Under the pieces are notes generated by a model. That model searched no databases. It was not told the DNA's origin and saw nothing but the letters and a program-made list of their open reading frames with translations. Source: Agarophyton chilense (lineage: Eukaryota; Rhodophyta; Florideophyceae; Gracilariales; Gracilariaceae). Taken from it: a stretch of DNA of 64,000 nt. A program made the position numbers and the translations under genes. How positions within the stretch are numbered: position 1 is the first letter of the stretch; each line of letters begins with the position of its first letter. This document shows positions 9,033 to 21,000 of the stretch, one piece after another. The stretch covers positions 558,001 to 622,000 of the forward strand of contig JARGXX010000071.1 in the NCBI GenBank assembly GCA_030374765.1, written 5' to 3'.

Positions 9033-12000
9033 TCAGTACCACGCCTGGAAGCTGCACTCCATCCGCGCCACGTTATGCACCGCGCACGCCTTCTCCACCA
9101 GCGCCTCCCCCAGCGCCACCGCCTCCTCCCCGCTGTCCCGACCCCCACCTCCACCATCTCCGCCTCCGCCTCCGTCTCCGCCACCTCCCACCACCAGCCG
9201 ACCCTTCATCCCCGCCACGCTCCGCCGCAGCGCTCGCTCCACCTGCTCCATCTCATCCACCCGTCGCTCCTCCAGCGTCTTCCCCCCCGCCTCCCCCCCA
9301 ACCACTCCCCCCCGCGCCACACACGCCTCCACCTCGTCGCGCAGCACACTCTCCAGCACAATCCCCATCACCTCCATCCCCTCCATCATGCTGCGCAGCG
9401 CCCGCACCAGCGATCCGTAAAGCACCCCCTTCACCCCATTCGCCCCCATGCCCCGCCGCAAGTTACGCGTCAACCGGAACGGCACAGCCTCGTCGTGTCC
9501 CAGCACCCCTTCCTCGTTGCTTAGAACGCGCACCCCCCCGTGCTGCACCGCCCCGCTCTCCCAGCAAAACATCATGTTCTGCGGCCGTCGGCATCCAATC
9601 GCCAGCACAAACGACACCGCGCTCCCACACCCCACCGTCTCCGCGAACCGCTTTCGGAAACAAAACAGCTCGCGCGCCGTCCGCATGCGCCCCGCGATCC
9701 AGTCCGCAAAGATCCTCTCCCCGACCCGACTCTCGCACACCCTTTCGTACGCCTCCACGCGCGCGTCAAACACTTCACTCACGCTCAGCGCCTCCTCCTT
9801 CTCCCCGAGCCGCTGCTCCTTGGCCTCGTATTCCGCTTCGCGGAACGCCATGATCACGTCGTCGCAGCTCTCCCCCTTCTTCTCCAGATGCTGCTCCAGC
9901 CCCTCCGACACGCTGCCCACCTCGCCGTCATTACACACCAGGCGCGACCGATTCCCGGTCGCAATATACCGCGGCACGCTCAGCTGCACCCGATGCCGCA
10001 CAGCCACCGCGTCCTTGGCAAACACCCACTCATTCAGCAGCCGGTACATTTGTCCGGCCCGACTCTCCGCCCTCTGCACGTGTAGGCCAATGTAGTGTTC
10101 CACCAAAAACTTGTACCACTTGCCGTCACTCCCAAGCACGCTCATTCCCCGACAGCACCCCGTCGCTCGCTGGATTACCTTCACGTCCCCGCTTATGCGT
10201 CGAATCGTCACGTGTCGTCCCGCACACGCTTCCGAGCCGTCCATTTCGCAATACTGCCCAAACACCTCCACATCGCTCCCATTCATGTTCAGCAACTGCT
10301 TGGATATGTTTTCCAGCTTGACAAACTCCGGCAACGCGTCCACGCGCCTCTGAAAGATACCTTGCCACCGCCGCAAACGTCGAATAAAAGTGTCCACGTC
10401 ATTGGGAAAGTCCTTGGCAGTTTGCGGCGACAGCTCTGCGGCGAACGCTTCTTTCAGATCGGCCAGTTCCGCCGCAGGGTTTTGTTCCACACCTCCATGT
10501 TCATTCCCTTCCGTCCCAATCCCAAAAGAGCTCCGCGATATCTCTTCCAGCGCACCTCGAATTGCGGGCATGATCTCCTCCTTCCAACTCTTGGTCCCGC
10601 TTTGATAACATCGCAACAGCAATGCATTCATCAGCCCAAGCAAGAGCTCCCCTCTCTGAATTTTTACTCGATACGATAGATCGGTAGCAACGCTTTCCAA
10701 TTCCGTAAACAACACTTGCTCGTGCTTACCGATCTGTGCCATGATGTTGTCTGCGAGCTCGTACGGGGTTGCACCGCACGCCTGTCTTGCCATTTGTCTC
10801 GCTGGTGCCTGTGGCCGGCTCGAACTATTTGCAGCACCGGTTGCACCTCCTGCCGTCTTCTTTGCATCGTCGGATGCGTTGGGCTCAGCTTGACCTTCTC
10901 TTCGCGTGTTTGCCTCCCCGCCACTTGCCTTCGTTCCCTCCTGTTGCTTGTCTGCCTTAGTGTCCAGCTTTACGTGCTTGGAAGCCGTGCCACCATTCGA
11001 TTGATTCGAAGAGTGAATACTGTGCAGTCCTGCGTGAGTGCTACTAGGAAGACTTTCTTGGATTTGGCGATGCCGTTGCACATGCGTATGATACACTTGT
11101 AGATATCTTTCCAACACCTTCCGCACACTCATCAGATTCGCTCTCAATCTCTCTTTCTGTTCCATCAAACGCGCTTGGTCCTGGCCGCCTGCTTGCGCTG
11201 CCTCCTCCAACTTTTCCATTTCCTTCCGAAGAGATAGGTACCTGGCGTTCGACTTCTGCACCTGCTCTTTTGCATGCTGCACAAGACGTACCTCGGCTTG
11301 CAAGTGTGCGGGGGTAGCCACTGTTCGCAGGGGCTTCGCAATGGGACGCCAAAGCTTCAGAGCTTCCCGGAACAACTGTCGATTTGGACGGTCAATTGCT
11401 TTGCGGTCGTCCATGTACGCTTTTAGAGAAAAGTATATCGCTTGCGGAAATGTACGGGCAATACGAGACAGGATGGGCGTCACTGTTAACCCTTCTGTTC
11501 TTCCAAGCATCTGCAGCAGTTGCGGAAGCCATGGTATCCACATCCACGACGGCACGTCCAAAATTGCTGCACTCAAGGCTCTGCTAACTCCTTTCCTTTC
11601 CGAAGATAGGGGACCAGTCTTGCTCGCCTCAGTTTGAGCAGGAACCGCCCCCTTGTGTTCGTTGTTCCCATTATTTCTACTATCCTGACCAGCAGCGGAT
11701 ACAGGCGTAGAATCCTTTTTAATGCCCTTCTCAAGTTTGGGTTCTTGCGTTGAGCGATTTGGTTTAGCGGCCGGTGGTGTCAGAGACCTCTGATGTTCCA
11801 TCAACCGCCTTGTAGCAAAATCAAATGAAAGACGAGATTGAACATCTAGGCTTAAAAGTCGGAGGACGCGAGAAAGGAAGGCGCGACCTCTTCGTGAGCC
11901 AAAACGTACCGCCTGCAAATAGCATCTCACAGCTGATTCGCGGAATGCTAATTCCGCAGCGTATCCATTGCTGACGCCCATCAGTTCTTCTACTTGCTTG

Positions 12001-15000
12001 TCCTCCGCGTCGATATTGTCAACAAAAGACCCAAACGAGGATGGATCTTCCGCAGCCTTCTTCTGCATAGTGTCACAATGCTGACCCCAGGAAAGCCATG
12101 CGGATCCAACATCTGCAGAAGTATATAGCGCAGTTGAGACGGCTTCAATTGATTCATCTTCTCTTCCCAGCAGCCCGAGTAGTTTCCCCTTCAATGAAAA
12201 CAATTGGGCCCTTTGTCTCGGGCTCAGATGATCCATATTGCATCTGCTGAGCTCATGAAGACCATTCTCCAAGTGTTTTTCAAGCCCTCTCGGTCCCACC
12301 ATGTAAGCGCGAGCGACTTCTTTGATCTTGACAAAATACTCGGTGAGCTCCATGGTTCCAAAGGGATACAACTTCTGGAGCACGTACAACGCCACATCTG
12401 GGAATCCTTGCTTCCGACAAGCTTTTGCAAACCGATGCACATTCCAAGCTGTCTCATTCACCCCCATAACCAAAACATGCTGCGGCAAGGCTTGGGCAAT
12501 GGCATTTGCGGCTTGCACTTGAGCTACCTGTGCACTTACGGCACCACCTCGACCCCCTGGTGTGCTCGCAGCAGTGGAGCTCTGAGCCGCTTCTATTTTT
12601 GCGTTCGCAGCCTCTTTCAGTGCTTCCAGCACGTTCACAACAATGGCATGGACATGATTTCTCCACAACAACAGCTCGTTCCACACCCGCAACGGCTCAT
12701 GAGGCGAAGGGAGACGCTCACGCCACGTATTCAAGACAATCCGCACGTTCTCGATCTTTTGATCAACGTTAACGTTGTCGCTTCCGTGTCTACTAAGAGC
12801 GTTTAGTTCGCCCAAGATTCGCGCTGATTCTTGCAGCTCAACCAGCTGCTGCAACTGAACTAGAACCGGTCCGGCAGCGTCCATATCTCCTGATTCGGGT
12901 AGGGCTGTAAACTTTTCAAGGTTTCGCTTGAATCCTTCCGTTATATGTGTTTCACAATTCTCCAACTTGTTTTCTCGAAGGTGAATGTAGGCTTCGTAAA
13001 TCTGCATTTTGGATGAATCTTGAACCGGCTTTTTCCTCAAGAGATCTTTGAGAGCCGTCCATTCCGGAATACGCCAGAGACACTCATAAAGTAGCTTAGG
13101 ACTGACAACACTTCTCGAAAATTCGGTCAGGACCTCCCATTGACATAGATTCTTTGCACATTCAATCCAACGCTCCTCGCAAAACAAAACTTCATTCCCG
13201 CTGATAACATTTGCTTCCCCCAAATTGGAAACTTGCGTTATGCTCTCCCCCAGGACTTCAGAGTAAAAATCCTGAGCTTCAGCGAAAAGCCCTACCTGTT
13301 CACATGAAACCGCCTTGATGGTATTCTGAGACCTGGCTCTGGCTTTCCACGCCCCAGCAGCGTTATCGTTTTCGCAAAGTGCTAGAAACATGTTCACCTG
13401 TGCATCTGCAATGTCTTCGAGTTCGCCCTCAAGCAGGTGTCGAGTCCGATCGGCTATCGAGTCTTTGGCTAGGCGCAATTTTATATTGACCTCCCTCTTC
13501 TCAAAATACGTTAGAGCAGAATGCCATGCATTCCATCGTGAGCCGATGCATCTGATACTATTAGCCCGGATTGCAGGTAATGGTTTTAGTTGCACAAGAG
13601 ACTCAAGAAGTGTTTGAATGACGTTCATCGGCCATGCCACCTGAATGAAGTGATATTCTTTCGTTAGCAGTAGAGAAAATGATCTGCTAAGGCTTCCATG
13701 TTCTGATGTAGTGAGTTGCGACCATATCTGTGGTACAAGCAAAACCCACGTTCTGCAAGCGATTTCATGATCACAATTAACGAGACTGATTAGGGATTTT
13801 GTGAAGTCTCCAATTCTGATATAATCCAAAGAGTTCTCGAACTTGCACAATGCCTCATCAGAAATGCAAGGGCATGCTTCTTGCAATGACGGTTCCACTT
13901 CTCCTCCAGTGTCCTTCATAACGATGTCACCCTCGTAGTGAGACAAACTAGGGAACACAATAGACTGGCCAGAAAAACCCACAGTGTGATTCTTCTCAAT
14001 CGAAGAAAGGAGAAGTTCAACAGCATTCCTGATCCACAATGTTTCAGCCAAATGCTCCCACTCTTGCTTCGACACAATGTACTGAAGACGTACTGATGCC
14101 GAGCCTCCTACGGCAGACTCGTATATGGTAAAGAACTCTTGACGAAGTGGGGACCCATAGGATTTGAGACCTATCATAAACGCGCGTTCAAGTTTTGGAT
14201 CGGGTCTTCTTGGTGAAGACTCCCCTGGTTTGAACGTCTTTAAGATGATCGAGAGATACGCGTCCATCAGCTTCTCTGATCCCCTTGCTGAGATTTTCTC
14301 AAATGCCCCCATCTTTTGCAGCAGTTGAGCTTTCTCCTTTGACGTTAATGGTTCTTTCGAGCTAAGCTGGTCGGGAGGGCTCCTAGAGTTCCAGAATACC
14401 AAGCGATCCATCAATTTCACTAGCTCAAGCAAGACTTCAACGTCCGTGCACTTCTCAATCAACGTGCCAATCGTGTTTAAAGTATGCCTTTTTGGAGTAG
14501 GGTCCAAGGAGTTGATATAGTACCCAACCATCGACAAGCAGAGACGTAGACATTCGACCTCATAGCTTCTTATCTGTGAATCTTTGTCACTGATTTTCGC
14601 TCTTGCGCTTTTGTTTACTTCACTACCACCCTCTTGCACTTTTCCGCTGCCAACCTTCATATTGGAGGTCACCTGCCCCTGTGTGCCCGGACTTCTTTCA
14701 GAGAACTGTTGTGCTCTTCCGCCAACAGAGTGAGCTCCGAAAATGGACGAAGTCCCAGTCGCAATTGACGATGCTTGGTTACTGCTTGTATGCTCCTTTG
14801 TCATTCTTTGCAGGCATTTTAAAAGTATATCTTGGTACTTTAGAAACTCTTGTGGAAGTGCTGTCCAGAGAGATTTCAAGACCAACAAGCCGCAATAGTT
14901 TCGGCGAGGTTCGGTGGACTTGAGGCATGTCTCAATCGCCGAGTTCAGTTCTTTGACAAACGTTAGAGACCATGCTTGAGATGGACTCTGCATTGACGCC

Positions 15001-18000
15001 GAACTGTGAGCCATAGTGTCGATTGGTAGCTGCTCCTGCTTCGTTGACACCTTCCCCTGCTTCAGTGCCTCTTCTCCTTTAACCACGTTCTTCTGCTGAC
15101 CAGGTTTGACCAAAGTTAAACTAGGCTGAATCGACTTGTACTTCTCCAGAACCACCGGAAGCAATGATGCAAACTGGGAAGCTTTTGAAATTGAGTTCTC
15201 TGTAACGGATGGCTGTATGAATGCCTTGATTGCATTTGTGTTTTGCTCCACAAACTTCCAACCTTGATGTTTCACAGCTACTGAAGAAACAAGAAGAGAA
15301 GTAACCAGTGCACTGCTTCGAACGGCTAGCCTCTTTCTGAGCTGATCCTTCTCATTTCGTGGCAAAGCTGTCTTCTGAGTTTTGTTATCAGCTCCAGCAT
15401 TATCTACAGAAGACGCATTCTGCGGTCCCTTCCCAGAAGACGCTGCTGAGGTAGTGGTGGCTTGTCTTTCAGATGGGATAGGTATCAGCAGCTTCTCCAC
15501 AAAATTGAGGCGGATGGAAGCATTCGGCCAAAGCCGTAACATTTTTTCCAGAAGTCTAAGCGACCTTCGTGTTAGCAATGATGCTTCACGTTGATCCGCT
15601 GGCCTAATGGGCATTTGCACAAGAAAACTTGCCAGAAGGTCAACCATGCTTGCACTTGGTTTGAAATCATCCGCATCTTGTGTACTTGTGACTGTCTGGC
15701 CGGTAGCAGGTGCTGCCACAGGCACAGGATGCCCATCGCTGACTTTCTGAAGTTTTGAAGGAGGTTCCAATTCATGAGCACCATCTGCCTTTGCTGTCTG
15801 CTCGCCAGCATTTCCAGATTCTACTGGTTGGTCTCTAGGCCTCTTCTTCCGGTTTGAAACAAGACTATCATCCCCTGAAGCAGGGTTTGCTTCGGTCCGG
15901 TTTCTTCGTCGAGTTTCTTCCCATGATAAAATGAGATCAACAAGATCAAGCCCTAACCTTCGATTTTCTGGAGCAGCATTAGCACTCAGAGCAAACCTAT
16001 TTAAAGAGTTCACCATGAAGGGTACAAACTGAGCTCTGGACAGAAAGAAAAGCTGAGGATGGCGCGCAATTATCTGCCAAATGTGTACTAGGTTCAGGAT
16101 GATGTGTCCTTCTTCCAATAGTATTTTCTTCGTGTAGCGAATCCAGATTGGGTACTTATGATCGGTAGGATTATGAATTAAATGCTTGGGGAGTACAGGC
16201 ATGAGCGTGTCTAAGGCCCTTTGCACAAGATGTCTACCATCAATTTGACAAGCACGAAGTAGGGCCACATACACTTGCAAGACTAGTTTCGTCGGGGCCT
16301 GATATGACTCGAAAAACTGAGTCACCGCAATAAAAGCCCAAAACTTGGCGGTAGACTCCTCTCGTTTTAGGTTGTTCCAACCAAACTTTATGAGTTCTTT
16401 TCGATATCGGTTTATCTCGAGAGGAGTGTGCTTGATAAGAACAGTTGCGAGTCGAAGAAGTTCCACGCTGAGCAATTCATCGTACCGTCTTAGGGTTTCA
16501 TCTGATTGATCCAGTATGTCCGTAACAATCTTTTGTATGAGACTTGGGTCAATGGGGTCTACACTTCTGACTTCCGGTGAAGCTTTCTTAGCCGAACCTG
16601 ACAATGAGCTTGCCTTCTCACTTCTAGACACTTGGCTTCCATCACCACTCTTCTCTAGCTGCCCAAGTTTTATTTCAACTTGGACCTTCTGAGACTCTTT
16701 CTCGTTCTTCAGCGCAGATGTTGTTTTCATTTCAGCCGGTTTTGAATTTGTAGATGGCTCACGGAACGAACCTGATATTCTGTGATCATGGCCTTTCTCA
16801 TGGCCTTTCTCACCGTCTTTCTTACTTAAGTGATGAGATATTAGAGGGATGATGAGGAAATGCAGCGCATGCAGCTTCCGTTCTTGAGAGGTTGAACCAT
16901 CCAAAAATACAGAAAAGAACTTCTTAAGAATGGAATTCTTCGCAGGAACAGCTTCTGCTTGTGTTACAGTATCCTCTAAAAATCGTTTCACAAACGTAAA
17001 GTCGCAGGTTACTCGAAAAGAAAACACTGCTAAAAGTTCAAAAAGAAGATTCACTTCATTCTGAAACGTCATGCAATATCTAATGAAGATGGTAGCGATA
17101 GTTTCCAGTTCTTGAATTCGAAAAGAAAACGAGGGGTCATGGCGAGACAATTCGTTCGACGATGACAGCGTCTTCCAATAGGAAACCAAGGTGGACATTA
17201 TGATGGGATCTGATCCGAGCCACTTGGGATTGCTGTTAGATAATAAATCAATCAGGGCGATCATTTGCAAGGTCTTCCCATCTCCTCCATCTGCATGAAA
17301 AAGCGAAGGAGAAAAGAGTCGTTTGGGGGTATCCATCAGATCCTTCCTCATACGTATGGCTTGCTCAGTGCCAATTAGGACAAGGAATAGCTGTCGAACC
17401 TTTTCATTCCCCATATGAGATAATAAAAAATCTGATGCTTGTGCAGCATGGTGATCACAATACTTCAGAAGAGGTGCACGATACGGCGATGTTGAGGCAC
17501 TCTTAGCACTCTTGAGACCTAGATGTGCAGCACCAGGAGCCGCTAAAGTCAGAACTGCTTCTAAGCGAATGACCATGTCAACAACCCGGGGCAAGAACTT
17601 AACAGCCGATGACGGTAACAAATGAAAAAGCTCAAGAATAGCTGCGGCTACTTTGGACTCGGTACCGACTGGAATTTTCTTCGTTGCCGTGATCTTCTCT
17701 GGGTCAGTCCACTTCTGGAGATGCTCGAGCAATTTTTCCCCTAAACTAACATTGAACCAGTTCGAAAAAAGCTCTAGAATTCGGCTTAGACCCTGCAGGT
17801 AAGGAATAGTCAACGTTTTGTAGTCTCCGAGACGTACTAGCATCGGTTTGAGATTTTGCTGAAGAAGTTCTTTTGGCTGTTGATGCTTATGTAAAGCCTG
17901 CCGTAAACCTTGTTTTGAACTCTGTACAATCTGCTTGTCTCTAGATTGGATGTTCTTGAAGAAGCAGCTTATGGTATTCTTGTACAATGTTTCGTTGAAA

Positions 18001-21000
18001 GGCTGCCTTAATTGTTCTGAGCAGTGAGTGGAAATGTTTCGAAGGACTTCGACAGCTTGGCGTTTCAATTGTAAAAGTTGCTTTGTAGTAGCTGCGTCAA
18101 GATATTTGTTTTCATGGAACTTGTGCTTGAATGCTTCCTCAGACTCAGGTACAGGATCGATACTGTTTTCTAACAAATATACGCTCTCGATGAGCACGTA
18201 CTCTCGCATTGGAGCAGAAAAAAATTCTGCAGGCATAATCGACGGCCCATTAAGTTCAAGGCAGAAGTTTGTAGCTTCCAGATAGCCCAACTGAATAGAG
18301 ATTGAATGCTGTCGGAGCGGTCTCTGCTGAAGAGGACGAAGAACATATTCTTTCAAAGGGAACACGAGCTCAGAGATTTGGCATCGGAGGGCTTCGGAGA
18401 TGCAACGCAGACAGGATCGCGCTGTCTCGCGAGCCGTCACAGACACACTAATAAGGTCGATGAGCAAACGGACTATGACCTCCCGTAAATATTTCCGATA
18501 GGTATCGGCAGTACGAACTCCTTCGGGATCGTTGAGCCCAGTGAAAACCAATTTAAGCGAACTGCATAAAACATCCCTTCCCTCAGAAACAACGTCCTCC
18601 GTAGAAAATTCCGTCGAATCTCTCAGCAGAAACAAAAGTGCACGGAACATCACCATGAAGTACTGAACAAAAGTTTGACTACGGAGTATGTCTTTTGACA
18701 AATGCTTCATAAGGAGAGTGAATCCATTTGCCGCAGCCCATCGATAATTCCAAGTACGCTTATAGCAATAATGCGAAAGAACATCAACTAAATACCCCAA
18801 AGAACTCACTGTAACCGTGATATACGATGGCGGTCGTCCTGAAGGGAGCTGGACCGTCTCTGCGCCAATTACAACCGCCGCAGGCATCCCGTGCGTTGAT
18901 AACTCCGTTGGGTTAACAGCTTGGTCAATATCTAGTCGATCTTCTTTTGCGTCGGATTGCTGTAACAATGAAGCCAATGAGAGTTTTGAACTATCATTGG
19001 GAACCAAAAGGCCCTCCATGAGCTCATTTTTCTCCGTCCCTCTTGCATGCAAATCACTTTTCATATCAGCTCCTTTCGAACTCTCGGAGCGCTCGAGTTG
19101 AGAGCAGTATCTTATGACATTTGCAATGTAAAGGTTCATCCACAAAAGTCCAGCTTTTGCGTGTTCTCGAGATTTTTGTGACATTGCTTCCACGAGAACA
19201 TCAACAAACACTGAGTAAGAGAGGCAAGCGGGTGCCTTCTGGGTTGAATGTCTTTGTCTCTCCATATCCGTCTTATCTTGGGAGTGCAAAATTTTGCTGC
19301 TCTCCTGTACGGTTAAAAGCGCAAAATAAGAGCACATCCCCTTCATCTCTTCTTCTATTTGTAAACAATCACTGGCGAATGAACCTATACTATTCCGCTG
19401 CACCTCTTCTGAACGAAGAACCGAAGTCGATAGCACGAGTCCGAACAAGATACTTCTAACGAGCTCGGCTTCAGACGAAACTTTCCTTCGATGCTTCCTA
19501 GTAGAATGGGATAACCTTGTGTTATTTTGCCCAGAGCTTGTGAGATTCCAACCGTACATGTTTTTCTCTGATTCTCCTGTTTTCTGTCCAAGAAATGGTT
19601 TGAGGCAAGTGTACAAAAACCTCCAAGCGTGAAGCCGGTAGGACCCGTTCGAAGCTCTTTGTTGTGTCTGTCTTCGACCTAAGAGTGAATCGACTGTTAG
19701 TCTCGCCACCTCTTCAATTTCCATGTTGGCCAACACTCCTCCAGGCCACTCCAATCTGACCTTGGAGTTACTAGTTCCCCCTTTCTCATATGCAAAAGGT
19801 ATGGTCATCCCCCGCACGAACCTCGCACGAGATCCAAGCTTTCCCATCACACGAAGGACCTCGACCGCGATGGGATTGCGACGTTGTCTCAATTGCTTGT
19901 GTAATGAGCGCGTTAAACACGGGTCCACCTTGGCAAGAAGTCGGTCGAGGTACGATGGCTGCAAAATATCTACCCAGAACTCCAGCACTCGAATTCCATA
20001 AGCCGATACCTCATTTTCCGCATCCAATGCCCAGACGATAGGCCTCATTACCTTTTCAAGATAGGGAAAGGCGTGGGAAGTTCGAGCTGGCACCAAGAGA
20101 CAAAGCTCTACTAACAAATCCTTATGCATCGCGCCACACGGACCCTCAACGAGTGCCAAAAGAGTATCATATATGTGTTCCAGAAGGGGAACAAACGTCC
20201 GATAGAGCAACTCAAATTGGGTCTTGTTCTTGTCGTTATTAATAGATTTGAAAAGTGCCTTTAACATCTGCAAGAATCCCACGGGGTCCCTCGAACATGA
20301 GGCATGCTTCAAAGATCTTCTCACGATGGTCGCCAAATGCAAGTGGAGAACAGGTTCATTTGTAGGAAACAGACTCACGCTGGCAAAGACAATCTTGAAT
20401 AGTTTCAGTAATGCATTTGCGCGGTTTCTACGATCAGAATAGCCTTCATTCCCATGTTCCCCGGTCATTTCTAGCTCTTGGATGTTTTCCACTAGAAAGT
20501 TCAGAAGAATGTCTGCAAAGTACTTCGAAACACCGCTGTTTGCCAGAAAGTGCTGAGGTATCGTTATCGCAGCGGGATTCTCGACAATATACTCGAAGAC
20601 TTCGCGTATTCGAGAGCCGAACACGTCTTGAAAACTCGGCGGGTCGAGAACAGTAAATATTTGAGCAAACAGTTCAAACACCTCCTTCTCCTCAGCTCCA
20701 GTTGCAGCGCAGATTACGGAGGGGTTCAAGTTCCGTGATATGTCATCCATTAAATTCTGTTCAGACCCTGGCGTTGGAATTATTGGTTCAGTAGTTTTCG
20801 TCGTTCCTTGTGACAGGGGCTGTTGTTCTCCCATTCCCCCATTTGCTTTCTCTTCACGAGCATAAAGTCGAAAGCATTTTCGCCCCGCTGATAACAACGA
20901 GGATACCATTTCAGATTCTCTTTCGAAAAGACCCATTCGAATTCGGGAGTTCTTCGGTCCAGGTGATGCAGGTTGTCTCCCTCCTTGATGGGGTGTCCCT